A DNA stretch of 64,000 nt from Nemophila menziesii (lineage: Eukaryota > Streptophyta > Magnoliopsida > Boraginales > Hydrophyllaceae). The stretch is from contig JARWIR010000023.1 of the NCBI GenBank assembly GCA_029959085.1, positions 5,965,860 to 6,029,859 on the forward strand. Direction: 5' to 3'. The translations under genes were made by a program, and so were the position numbers. Position 1 is the stretch's first letter. Every line of letters begins with the position of its first letter. A model generated the notes under the pieces. It was given only the letters and a program-made list of their open reading frames with translations. It was not told the DNA's origin and made no database searches. Shown in pieces: positions 1 through 9,309 of this stretch.

Positions 1-109
1 AACAAGGCGAGGTAAAAGCCTCGAAGAGTATGTTTTCTTTCTTCCCTACCATTTCTTTATGTGCAATATGTATGCTAATTTTAAATTTTATTTTTCTTGA
101 GTCTTTTTC

Positions 110-150
110 GAGTCGTGGGGACACGGCTCATTTTTGAGTTGGGGGTGGGG
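110..150 (+). other. GGGA-loop hairpin plus PPT-like motif (element F)
   Basis: GAGTCGTG-GGGA-CACGGCTC at 110-129 forms an 8-bp stem (one G-U pair as RNA). It is followed directly by the purine-rich TTTTGAGTTGGGGGTGGGG at 132-150. The same hairpin and purine tract occur at 4460-4498 (minus), 28653-28692 and 57264-57300. Confidence 0.7.
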
Positions 151-684
151 ATTCGTTGTCCTCATCTTCCTTTGTGTTTTTTATAAAATTTAAAATTTTT
201 GGGTTGAATTAGGCATAGAAGATCTTTGAATGTACCTATTTGAGCATGATTTAATTAAGTTAATGATAGTAGGTAGTATGTTTTTGAAAGATGTCATAAG
301 TTTGTTTAGATGCATGTATGAAAACAGGAAATAAAGGATAGAAAAGTTAATAAGCAATGCTAAGAAGTCACGTTGAAACTTAGGAATAGTTATTTGGTGT
401 GTAGAACGTGAGGTTTGAAATTAGTTGAAAACCCGCTTATCTATGAACTAATAATGAAAAAGTAACGAAATCCGGTAGTTAGAAAAATGAATAAGGCAGT
501 TCTTTCATGATTAAAACACTTGAAGCCTTTATACTTTCTCACCCTTTTGTTTGATATTATTGTTATTTATCCGTCTTAGCCCCTCTGAGCCTTTCTAAAG
601 CCTTTCAATTGAAACACATTATAATCCATACCCTAGTTTTAGGACTCATCTATATGACCCGCACTTGAATCGCAAAACCTGAGA

Positions 685-720
685 CACTCGTTTTAGAGCT
701 TGAGTTTGGGGTGGTGGGTT
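685..720 (+). other. PPT-like motif, mid 3' region (element F)
   Basis: GAGCTTGAGTTTGGGGTGG lies in the middle of the 3' non-coding region. The equivalent sites are 3893-3911 (minus, A), 29201-29220 (B) and 57876-57897 (C). It resembles the true PPT but has no LTR after it. Confidence 0.5.
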
Positions 721-1518
721 TCATCATTTGGGAACATTGGGATTTGGAATTGTAATTATGATTTTATTGATGATGATTTATTATTATTGTAACCCTTTGC
801 CAGGGTAATAGTGAATGAAAAAGAAGCTACGAGCTAAATTTGCCAACAAGGGCATAAAAAGAATGAATATATATGAAAAAAATAGTGTGATATCTCGAAC
901 ATCAAAAAGAGAATCATAGATATACAAAAGAAAAAGAAAAAGATATGAAAAGAATATATATTCGGACCGGCAAAGTGGAATTTTTATATCATCATAAAAG
1001 GTTTTATTTGGGATTATTAGGGATGCAAATCAAAAGCATCAATAAATTGGGTTGAGAGAGATACATCTTCGAGTGAAAACTCAAGCTCTAGGGCAATTCG
1101 TTGATGGCTAGTGAGGAGAGAGCCAAAAGCTCACTTTTCATTATCCAAATATACCACACCCGTCCTTAAGCCAAGTTATAACCAAGACCTTAGGATTTCT
1201 AACTACTAGATGGAGAAACAATTGAGTTATTAGGTAGTAGGTAAGTGGACCATTGGATGCTGTATTTGGGACCTATGAACAACCTATAGCCATTAACCTG
1301 AACTAAGTTATCATCCTCTCCTTCTGGCATTGCGACATTAATCTGGACTTGAATTTATGGATTGTTGATTACATGTATATTAAGCATAGTTGTGCATTAT
1401 TTCTTGAAGCATTACTACATGAAACTTTGTAAGATATTTTGCTCTAGGATCATTCATTGTGTTCTGTTCTTATTCTCCTACTTCTTCTTCTTGACCACCC
1501 TACTGTTCTTTACTTTTA

Positions 1519-1554
1519 TTGTATCGGGACGATACAACTTTGAGTTGGGGGTCT
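1519..1554 (+). other. Terminal hairpin and polypurine tract of element F
   Basis: TTGTATCG-GGA-CGATACAA (1519-1537) is a perfect 8-bp stem with a 3-nt loop. The purine tract TTTGAGTTGGGGGTCT follows at 1539-1554 and the LTR begins at the next base with TG. The PPT primes plus-strand DNA synthesis in LTR retrotransposons. The hairpin is an additional conserved feature. Confidence 0.8.
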
Positions 1555-3056
1555 TGATGTCTCCTCATTTGTGATAATATAATATACTTCAGAGACATCA
1601 TTTTAGGCTTATTTATTAGTTTATAGGTCGATCTTAGCTTAATTTAGTGCACTTTCCTATTTTGGGTCTTGATTTGTAGAATTATTATTTTTAGAGCATA
1701 TTGGGTTTAATTGTTTATTTAGTGTGAAGCTTTAAAGATAATTATGGAGATTAATTAGAGTCCAAGTCAAAGACTACAAGATATGGAAAGAGATATGCAT
1801 GGAAATTGGAGATAGAAGGAAACTGAGTTCAAATAGGAAAAAGGAAAAGCTGCCTAAATCTGGGATTCTGCAGTACACGTCCAAAGATTGGTGTTTCTAC
1901 CTAAGAAATAGGCCGAATTTGGTAATTTCCTTCTGTAGGGCCTAGATAATTCTGTTGCGATTCTTTTGGTATCTTATGGAGCAAAATCCGACCAATAACG
2001 AAGAAGATACACTCAAAACGGTCCAGCAGTGTTTTCCTTACGAATTTGAGTTGGGTCAGGAGTCCATTACTTGAAGTTATCTCCACCAAACGAATTAGGT
2101 CAACCTCTATCCTATAAATACAGCCTCTTAACACTCTAAAATCATCCTTGGCCAGACCTTAAGGCCAAGAGGAAGCTACAACACAAGAGAAGAAGTCTGG
2201 AAGGAGCTGTGCAACAACTATGACTCCTTCAACCTCTTATTTTGTAACTCTTTTCTCTTCCCTTCTTTGTATGAACTAATTCTATTAGTTTGAGTTTTAG
2301 CATATATGTATGAACCCTAGTTTTGATTGACATCTATCTAATTTGGGAACTTAATGTTTTAAATTGAATTATAGTTTTTATTCTCTGTTTATGTGTTTGG
2401 ATTTATATTCTGTGTTCTTGTGGAACCGCGGCCATTAGAATTACCATCTAGTAATTAGGATACCATTGACAACGGTGTTCAATTGCATGTTTAGCACATA
2501 ACGTTTAGTTTTAGGTTTGATCTGACAACCCAACCTAGCTAGATAATCACTATGGTTGAGTCTTGTAACTCTTTACCAATTACAGGAAAAGTTTGCTTAG
2601 GAAGCCTTATTGACACAGGTAAATCCTATTTTAAACTACCGATAGCATATTGGGACCGATTAGGGAAATACTACATAATTTACCCTTACATGTTTAGAAC
2701 GGCAAAACTAGTGGGGATTGCATGCTAATAACTTAAGCTAGACTTTCATACTATCTTCTTTTCTTTTCTTTTATTTGTTTCCTGTCTTTTACTTTATTAG
2801 TTTAGTTTATTTATTGAAAAACCAAATAAATATTTATCTATCTCTTCTTTCTACTTGCGTATTATCTTTTCTATCTTTAATATCTACACTTGATAATTTG
2901 CATAAGTTCTCTCTAACTTTCGTCAGTCCCTGAGGAACGAATCTTCTTATCATTAAAACTTGCATACGTCCTGTAATACTTGCAGTACCGTGTTAGTTTA
3001 GGGTGTGTATTTGCACTTATTTTATACATCTTTTTATCACACCTTAGGCCACACCA
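1555..3056 (+). repeat. 3' LTR of element F (1502 bp)
   Basis: The LTR starts TGATGTCTCC after the PPT and ends CCACACCA, the same termini as elements A and C. It has TATAAATA at 2113-2120, probably the LTR promoter. The first 9 bases, TGATGTCTC, recur inverted as GAGACATCA about 40 bases in. It is similar to the LTR of A (9310-10808). Immediately after it comes the reverse complement of a PPT, not unrelated DNA. Confidence 0.85.
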
Positions 3057-3090
3057 ACCCCCAACTCAAAGTTGTATTGTCCCGATACAA
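3057..3090 (-). other. Terminal hairpin and interrupted polypurine tract of element A
   Basis: On the minus strand TTGTATCG-GGA-CAATACAA (3072-3090, one mispair) precedes TTTGAGTTGGGGGT (3057-3070). In the other copies the PPT continues CT and then TG of the LTR. Here the sequence breaks after GGGGGT and meets the outer end of F's LTR. Confidence 0.75.
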
Positions 3091-3892
3091 TAAAAGTAAA
3101 GAACAGTAGGGTAGTCAAAATAAACAAGAAGAAGAACTCGGAGGAGAACAACTACGGAATATAATGAATGATCCTAGAGCAAAATATCTAAAAAGTCTCA
3201 TGTAGTAATGCTCAAGAAATAATGCACAGGTATGCTTAGTACACATGTAATCAACAATCCATAAATTCAAGTTAAGATTAATTTCGCAATGCCAGAAGGA
3301 GAGGATGATAACTTAGTTCAGGTTAATGGCTATAGGTTGTTCATAGGTCCCAAATACAGCATCCAATGGTCCACTTACCTACTACCTAATAGCTTAATTG
3401 TTTCTCCACCAAGCAGTTAGAAATCCTAAGGTCTTGGTTATAACTTGGCTTAAGGACGGGTGTGGTATATTTGGATAATGAAAAGTGAGCTTTTGGCTCT
3501 CTCCTCACTAGCCATCAACGAATCGCCCTAGAGCTTGAGTTTTTCACTCGAAGATGTTCTTAATCAACCCAATTTATTGATGCTTTTGATGTGCATCCCC
3601 AATAATCCCAATTAAAACCTTTGATGATATCAAATTCCACTTTGCCGGTCCGAATATATATTTTTTTATATCAATTTTTTTTCTTTTGTATAGCTATGAT
3701 TCTCTTTTTTATGTTGAGATATCACACTATTTTTTCATATATATATTCTTTTTATGCCCTTGTTGGCAAATTTAGCTCGTACCTTCTTTTCCATTCACTA
3801 TTACCCCGGCAAAGGGTTACAATAATAATAATTCATCATCAATAAAATCACAAAGATAATTCCCAAATCCCCAAAGTTCCCTAATTATGAAA

Positions 3893-3911
3893 CCCACCAC
3901 CCCAAACTCAA
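3893..3911 (-). other. PPT-like motif, mid 3' region (element A)
   Basis: The minus-strand sequence TTGAGTTTGGGGTGGTGGG is positioned as in F, B and C. No LTR follows. Confidence 0.5.
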
Positions 3912-4459
3912 GCTCTAAAACGAGTTTGTCTCAGGTTTTGCGATTCGAGTCCGGGTCATATAGATAAGTCCTACAAACTAGGGTATGGATTATAATGTGT
4001 TTCAATAAAAAGGCTTTAGAAAGGCTCAGAGGGGCTAAGACGGATAAATAACAATAATAATCAAACAAAAGGGTGAGAAAGTATAAAAGGCTTCAAGTGT
4101 TTTAACATGAAAGAACTGCCTTATTCATTTTTCTAACTACCGGATTTTGTTACTTTTTCATTATTAGTTCATAGACAAGTGGGTTTTCAACTAATTTTAA
4201 ACCTCACGTTCTACACACCAAATAACTCTCCCTAAGTTTCAACGTGAATTCTTAGCATTGCTCATTAACTATTCTATCCTTTATTTCATACATGCATCCT
4301 AAACAATTTTGTTGCATCTTTCAAAAACATACTACTTACTATCATTGACCTAATAAAATCATGCTCAAATAGGTACATTCAATATATTCTATGCCTTAAT
4401 TCAACCTAAAAATTTTAAATTTTATGCAAAAACGCAAAGAAGATGAGGACAACGAATCC

Positions 4460-4498
4460 CCACCCCCAACTCAAAAGTGAGTCGTGTCCCCACGACTT
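4460..4498 (-). other. GGGA-loop hairpin plus PPT-like motif (element A)
   Basis: The minus strand has AAGTCGTG-GGGA-CACGACTC (4479-4498), then TTTTGAGTTGGGGGTGGGG. The first stem base pair is lost compared with GAGTCGTG in F and B; the remaining pairs are kept. Confidence 0.7.
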
Positions 4499-4573
4499 GA
4501 AAAAGACTCAAGAATGGAATAAAATTAAAACTAACTAAACTACCTAATGCATACAAGCTATTAAGAAAAATTA

Positions 4574-5014
4574 GAATGACCTACCTGGCTGGCCATAGAG
4601 ATCCATTATATCTTCATCCTCATTCGAAGCTGAGAGATCGGTATAACTATCAATATCCCTTGCCAAGGTCAAATCTTCTACCTGTGATTCCATCTGTATG
4701 ACTTCTGTCCAAAGTTCTCTGTTATCTTCTCGCAATCTTTCTATTTCGTTCTATAACTTGAGAGCCCAAGGAGGAAGATCATAAATAATTTCAGAGGAAG
4801 AGGTAGAAGAACCTTGGTCTTGAATCTTTATCTTCTTCAAAGGCCTTCTTGATGTTATGGACATTCTAGCAGTTAACTTCTTTGGTAGTGGTTGTGCTGG
4901 TGCCTTTTCTTTTGATTCTTCAGTAACCTCATCAAGATTGATAGGTTTTTCAATGGTGGCCCTAGGCAATTTCTTATTCTTCCCAAGGATAGAGCACTTT
5001 CTCTTGTATTCCAT
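4574..5014 (-). pseudogene. Short 3' ORF of element A with predicted coiled coil (one nonsense codon)
   Basis: The frame opens at an ATG 28 bases after a PPT-like motif (5042-5056) and runs about 87 codons. It meets a TAG near 4752 and then continues in the same frame to about 4574. The N-terminal part is Lys/Pro/Ser-rich with basic clusters (KKLPRATIEKP, SRRPLKKIKIQD), which might be a nuclear signal. The part after the stop contains heptad-like EIERLREDNRELWTEV, a leucine-zipper-type coiled coil, and an acidic tail. It sits where Athila elements may carry a third, env-like ORF, but I see no signal peptide or membrane span, so it is not envelope-like. B has a small coiled-coil-like ORF in the same position. 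Function unknown. Confidence 0.5.
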
Positions 5015-5096
5015 TTCTTTAGATTGTTAGTCATGCTTGATTTACCCACAACTCAAGTTATACCAAGGATGGATTAAAAGTTTAAGGAAAATTGGT

Positions 5097-5291
5097 TTAG
5101 CTTGATGTTGTTGCTTGGAATTGATGGAAGAGAAAGGTTTCTTGATGGATCTTGGAAGAAATCTTTAAAGCTTGATGAATTTGATGGTGTTTAATGGTGT
5201 AGTGTGATGAATTTGATGAAGAGATTGTGTTTATGGAAGATGGAGGAGAGGATTTGAGGAGTTGTTGTGTTAATTGTGAAGGTTTGCACAA
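5097..5291 (-). other. A/C-rich leader with a 64-codon ORF (element A)
   Basis: This is the region downstream of the internal TATA box. The sense strand is rich in A, C and T and poor in G, as plant 5' leaders often are. The ORF is Ser/Gln/His-rich low complexity and has no recognisable domain. B (28027-28290) and C (56300-56670) have similar A/C-rich stretches here without matching ORFs, so a leader is likelier than a protein. Confidence 0.4.
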
Positions 5292-5302
5292 GCTTTAAAG
5301 TG

Positions 5303-5310
5303 TTTATATA
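5303..5310 (-). promoter_or_regulatory. Candidate internal TATA box (element A)
   Basis: TATATAAA in the context CTCTATATAAACAC lies on the sense (minus) strand about 85 bp after the palindrome array. An A/C-rich leader and a short ORF follow. TATA-like boxes occur at the same place in B (28019-28026) and C (56283-56292). Promoter activity is inferred. Confidence 0.45.
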
Positions 5311-5399
5311 GAGTTTGGGTCTGAAAAATTCGTATGGGGGAGGCTAGGGTTGATCTTGTTAAGGTAAGAAGTTGATTAGGAGAGAACTTCTTCACAAAC

Positions 5400-5715
5400 C
5401 GCCATGCCGCGGTATACCGGGCTTAATCCGCGGTATACCGGACCCATCAGGTCTTCAATTTTTTCGTCTTGGCCAAGAACCCGTGATATGTAACCCGTGG
5501 CACGGGTTTTCAATTTACACTCTCCGTCGAAAAACCCGCGGTATGAACCCCGTGGTACGGGTTTTTGCTTCTCGCGGTATACCAGACATGAGGCGCGGTA
5601 TACCGCAGCCATCATGCCTCAAAAAATTTTGTCTCGGTATAAAACCCGTGGTAGCCCCCCCGTGGCACGTGATTTCCAGGCGCGGTATACCGGCCGTGAG
5701 GCGCGGTATACCGGA
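5400..5715 (-). repeat. Alternating palindrome array, element A
   Basis: GCGGTATACCGC-type palindromes come in pairs about 20 bp apart (5407-5441, 5573-5606, 5680-5714). Between the pairs lie CCCGTGGCACGGG-type palindromes (for example 5494-5506, and near 5552 and 5660). The repeat unit is about 100-150 bp. On the sense strand each unit also carries an ACGGGTTTTTCGACGGAGA-like block. Short ORFs cross it on both strands and encode repetitive R-G-I-P or V-Y-R-A peptides, which I treat as by-products. Positional equivalents are at 27585-27925 and 56008-56245. Confidence 0.8.
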
Positions 5716-5747
5716 CCTGCTTGCGGATTTTTACAAGAAATTTTCTG

Positions 5748-5762
5748 ACCCCAAACTCGAGT
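5748..5762 (-). other. PPT-like motif after pol (element A)
   Basis: On the minus strand CTCGAGTTTGGGGTC follows GTAGTGTGTTACTGTGCAGG. The same GTAGTGTGTT...TGTGCAGGA and TTGAGTTTGGGGT stand at 27501-27537 in B. The TGTGCAG also resembles a 3' splice site. Confidence 0.5.
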
Positions 5763-5883
5763 CCTGCACAGTAACACACTACCTTTCTCTCCTATTAGCT
5801 TGTAAACACAATTAAAGATATATACTAACTTAATATTATACACTACAAAGCAATAAAACTAATCTAAAAAGCAATTAAAACAA

Positions 5884-5922
5884 GGGGTGTCTCCCAAGAG
5901 CACTTTTGTTTAACGTCTTTGA
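5884..5922 (-). other. Post-pol motif with GGGAGACACCCC hairpin
   Basis: On the sense strand GACGTTAAACAAAAGTG and TTGGGAGACACCCC follow shortly after the pol stop. C has the near-identical block at 55811-55847 (GGGAGACATCCC). It resembles the GGGAGGCAACCC block I associate with the region after pol in Athila/Tat elements; that recollection is unverified. Confidence 0.6.
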
Positions 5923-5941
5923 GTTAGACGTGTACCTCAGG

Positions 5942-8008
5942 CTAAGCGCATTCAACGAGATGGATTGTCTCCTCCTGCCCAAAGTCCTCACTGTCATGGT
6001 ATCTTTTCAAACGCTGGCCATTCACCATGAATGTCCGTTGCTCGGTTGGATGTTCAATTTCAATCGCTCTATGAGGTGTGACTTTCGTAACAATGTAAGG
6101 TCCTCCCCAACGGGATTTAAGCTTTCCTGGGTAGTTCGAAAATCGAGAGTTATATAATAAAACCTTTTTCCCTCTCTCGAAATGCTTTGGACGGAGCCGT
6201 TTATCATGCCATCGCTTTGTTTTCTCCTTATAAAGACGTGAATTTTCATAGGCAAGATAACGAAACTCCTCCAACTCGTTCAGCTGCATCATCCTTTGTT
6301 TCCCGACCAATTCTGGGTCTAGATTCAGAGTTTTAATAGCCCAGTAAGCTCGAGCTTCAAGTTCAATCGGTAGATGACACGCTTTGCCGTAGACCATGCG
6401 ATATGGAGATGCCCCAACTGGTATTTTAAATGTTGTTCTGTAAGCCCAGAGAGCATCATCTAGCTTTAAAGACCAATCTTTCCTCGATTTATTCACGGTC
6501 TTCTCAAGAATAGATTTGATTTCCCGGTTGGAAACTTCAGCTTGACCGTTAGTTTGTGGGTGATAACCGGTTGAAGTACGGTGTCTCACTCCAAACTTAC
6601 GAAGAAAGTTTCTCAGAGGAGCATTAATAAAGTGGGTACCTTTGTCACTGATGAGAACCCGAGGCGTACCATGTCTTGAAAAGATGATTGATTTTAAGAA
6701 CTTAATCACTGTTTGAGCATCGTTCTTTGGTATTGCCACTGCTTCTACCCACTTTGATACATAGTCTACCGCAAGCAAAATATAGAGATTTCCGTGGGAA
6801 GTGATTAAAGGTCCCATGAAATCTATTCCCCATACATAAAAGATTTCTACTTCTAGAATATTGTTGAGCGGCATCGCGTCTCTTTTCGATATATTACCAG
6901 TGAACTGGCATCTTTGACATGACTGGACGCAACGATGACAATCTTTGTGTATGGTAGGCCAATAGAATCCGGATTGAAGAATTTTAGCTGCGGTTCTATC
7001 GCCTTTAAAGTGACCTCCATAAGGTAAACTATGACAACTTTCAATGATTTTCTCCATTTCATCTTCATGTACACATCTTCTAACCACTTGGTCACTACAA
7101 ATCTTCCAGAGGTACGGTTCATCCCAATAATACTCCTTGGCCTGGCGATTTAATCTGTGTCTTTGTTGTGGGTGGATGTCTTTGGGAAAAACACCACTCA
7201 CAATGTGGTTGACTAGATCTGCATACCATGGCACAAACGCATGTTTAATAGCAAAAAGTTGTTCATTAGGGAATACCTCTTTAACCAACAATGGTTCTTT
7301 GTTCGCATCAAATCCTTCGAGCCTTGACAAATGATTAGCAACTTGATTTTCGCATCCCTTTCGGTCTCGAATATCTATGTCGAATTCTTGAAGTAATAGT
7401 ACCCATCTAATAAGACGCGGCTTAGCGTCCTTTTTCTCCATAAGGTACCTAATAGCTGAATGGTCCGTGTATACAACAGTTTTCTTCCCAATCAGATAGG
7501 AACGAAATTTATCAAAAGCATAAACCACGGCCAACATCTCTTTCTCCGTCACTGTATAATTCATCTGGGCAGCGTTGAAAGTCTTACTTGCATAATAAAT
7601 CGTGTGGAAAATCTTGTCTTTCCTCTGTCCCAACACAACACCCATAGCGTGATCACTGGCATCGCACATAAGTTCAAACGGAGCTTTCCAATCAGGAGGT
7701 ATAACAATGGGTGTAGAGATCAGTTTCTCTTTAATCGTCAAGAACGCTTGAAGACATTCTTCAGTAAAATTAAAAGGAGTATCCTTTTCAAGTAAAGAAC
7801 AGAGCGGTTTGGCGATCTTGGAGAAATCTTTAATAAATCTTCGATAAAATCCTGCGTGACCCAAGAAACTTCTTACTCCTTTAACAGAAACTGGAGGTGG
7901 TAGTGTTTTGATAACTTCAATTTTAGCACGATCAACTTCCATCCCTGCCTTCGAAACTTTATGTCCCAACACAATTCCCTTTGAACCATGAAGTGGCATT
8001 TTTCCCAA
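5942..8008 (-). CDS. pol: pol C-terminal part of element A: RT end, RNase H, integrase
   Basis: The frame is 688 codons without a stop. The RT thumb/connection region covers about 1-105 ([17 protein letters not shown] at 47-63). RNase H is about 110-230: D116 in CDASDH, E155/E157, D182 in YTDHS. The usual fourth acidic residue in VADHLSR is Asn here (N225), so activity is doubtful. The integrase zinc module has H326, H333, C364 and C367. The integrase core has D396 (GIDFMG), D455 (ISDKGTHF) and E491, a D,D-35-E spacing. The C-terminal GPY/F module lies near 610-670 ([11 protein letters not shown]). The true frame enters from the RT frame near 8000 through a frameshift, so the ATG at 8008 is not a real start. 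The match to Athila pol is clear. Confidence 0.9.
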   Translation of the reverse strand: MGKMPLHGSKGIVLGHKVSKAGMEVDRAKIEVIKTLPPPVSVKGVRSFLGHAGFYRRFIKDFSKIAKPLCSLLEKDTPFNFTEECLQAFLTIKEKLISTPIVIPPDWKAPFELMCDASDHAMGVVLGQRKDKIFHTIYYASKTFNAAQMNYTVTEKEMLAVVYAFDKFRSYLIGKKTVVYTDHSAIRYLMEKKDAKPRLIRWVLLLQEFDIDIRDRKGCENQVANHLSRLEGFDANKEPLLVKEVFPNEQLFAIKHAFVPWYADLVNHIVSGVFPKDIHPQQRHRLNRQAKEYYWDEPYLWKICSDQVVRRCVHEDEMEKIIESCHSLPYGGHFKGDRTAAKILQSGFYWPTIHKDCHRCVQSCQRCQFTGNISKRDAMPLNNILEVEIFYVWGIDFMGPLITSHGNLYILLAVDYVSKWVEAVAIPKNDAQTVIKFLKSIIFSRHGTPRVLISDKGTHFINAPLRNFLRKFGVRHRTSTGYHPQTNGQAEVSNREIKSILEKTVNKSRKDWSLKLDDALWAYRTTFKIPVGASPYRMVYGKACHLPIELEARAYWAIKTLNLDPELVGKQRMMQLNELEEFRYLAYENSRLYKEKTKRWHDKRLRPKHFERGKKVLLYNSRFSNYPGKLKSRWGGPYIVTKVTPHRAIEIEHPTEQRTFMVNGQRLKRYHDSEDFGQEETIHLVECA

Positions 8009-9198
8009 TTAAGCACAAGATCCTTTTCTCTACATCTCACCAAGAATTTCTCAAGATTATTCAAACAATCATCAAAACTATCTCCAAACACCGAAAAATC
8101 ATCCATAAAAACCTCCAAATATTTATCAATCATGTCCCAAAATATCGCCATCATGCACCTCTGGAACGTGGCAGGTGCATTGCATAAACCAAACGGCATT
8201 CTTCTATAAGCAAAAGTACCAAACGGACATGTAAAAGTTGTTTTGTGTTGATCGAGGGGATCCACACAAATCTGATTATAGCCCGAATATCCGTCAAGGA
8301 AACAATAATATTCTCTCCCTGCAAGTTTGTCTAGCATCTGATCAATGAATGGTAGCGGGAAGTGATCTTTCTTGGTTGCTTTGTTCAGTCTTCGGTAATC
8401 CATGCATACTCGCCACCCCACAACTGGTCTTGATGGTATGGCTTCACCTTGATCATTAAGGATGGTAGTGATACCTCCTTTCTTTGGAACACATTGTACT
8501 GGACTAACCCAATCACTGCTAGCAATCGGATAGATAATTCATGCGTCTAACAACTTAATAACTTCCTTTCTCACTACTTCTTTCATAGCTGGCATGAGTC
8601 TTCTCTGTCCCTCTATAGATCGCCCACCTTCGTTCTCAAGAATGATTTTGTGTTTGCAAACGGAAGGACTAATTCCTTTGATGTCGGAAATAGTCCATCT
8701 GATAGCTTCCTTGTTCGGTCGAAGTACATGAAGTAACTTCTCCTCTTGAGGACCTGAAAGGTTAGCAGAAATAATAACAGTCAAAGTTTTATTCGTACCT
8801 AGATATGCATAGCGTAGATGATCTGGAAGTGGTTTTTCTTCGAGAACAGGTGGACATATTATAGATGGTTGTTTCATTGGTTCAATGTCACCTGATTCTG
8901 GAAGTAGTTCCCGCACATTTGATCCTAATGCAGCAACATCCTCAGGAGGAATTTCGAGTTCCTCTGGTGATTCAAGTGCTAAGGCTTCGTCAAGATCATC
9001 ATCTAAACTTGCTTCATTGAAGACTTCTTGCGCAATTTTTCCGATGACATCTATTTTGAAACATTCATCTTTTGAATTTGGTAACTTCATAGCCTGAAAC
9101 ACATTGAATCGTATCCGTTCGCCTTGTACTCTCATGATCAACTCACCATTCTCAACATCAATTAGTGTACGCCCCGTGGCTAAAAATGGTCTACCCAA
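7990..9198 (-). pseudogene. pol: pol N-terminal part of element A: protease end and RT, one in-frame stop
   Basis: The frame opens in the C-terminal part of protease (GRPFLATGRTLIDVENGE) and runs through an acidic linker to the start of RT. It has one in-frame TGA at 8539-8541, where relatives have a glycine codon before IIYPI. It then continues through RT: VCMDYRRLNKAT, FLDGYSGYNQI (catalytic D), MPFGLCNAPATFQRCM and the catalytic FMDDFSVFG. A frameshift near 8000 leads into the RNase H/integrase frame. The catalytic aspartates are present, so the RT core looks intact apart from these two lesions. RT copies element RNA into DNA inside virus-like particles. Confidence 0.88.
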
Positions 9199-9285
9199 AA
9201 TGATGGGGACATTCTTATCCCGTCGTAGTCAAGAATAATAAAATCACAAGGAAAAATAAAAGAGTCAGCTTTAACTAAAACATCT
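9199..9285 (-). pseudogene. Truncated protease remnant fused to primer site (element A)
   Basis: Directly after the primer site the minus strand encodes EDVLVKADSFIFPCDFIILDY, the middle of Athila protease (compare ENVLVKAGTLIFPADFVILDY in B). The catalytic D-L-G-A-S segment and all of gag are missing. A frameshift near 9220 separates it from the downstream frame. Confidence 0.85.
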
Positions 9286-9303
9286 TCCCCGGCAGCGGCG
9301 CCA
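9286..9303 (-). other. Primer binding site, tRNA-Asp type (element A)
   Basis: Minus strand TGGCGCCGCTGCCGGGGA sits six bases after the LTR end. It is identical in B (24309) and C (53427). It would pair with the 3' end of plant tRNA-Asp with one mismatch, the usual primer of Athila elements. Confidence 0.85.
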
Positions 9304-9309
9304 AAAACT

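Larger units (their letters stand above)
1..1554 (+). mobile_element. Element F: 3' internal non-coding region of an Athila-like Ty3/gypsy element
   Basis: This stretch holds no significant ORF. It is the end of a plus-strand LTR retrotransposon whose gag-pol lies upstream of the window. It is recognised because the same ordered blocks recur in elements A (3057-4560, reverse complement, roughly 90% alike by eye), B (28640-30047) and C (57165-58781). The blocks are a GGGA-loop hairpin followed by a purine-rich motif, a second purine-rich motif near 695, and a hairpin plus PPT abutting the LTR. With 3057-4560 it forms a 1.5-kb inverted repeat separated by one LTR. The elements are Athila-type by their primer site and by the pol sequence of the related copy A. 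Confidence 0.8.

Noticed and set aside
5400..5715. CRISPR-like array
   Set aside because: Repeats are short imperfect palindromes inside a plant retrotransposon, spacers are not uniform, and no cas genes exist.
5372..5815. 147-codon plus-strand ORF with repeated R-G-I-P peptides
   Set aside because: It is antisense to element A and arises from the palindrome array, which gives repetitive open frames on both strands.
5942..6255. Other short ORFs overlapping the integrase end
   Set aside because: Alternative-frame shadows of the pol frame.
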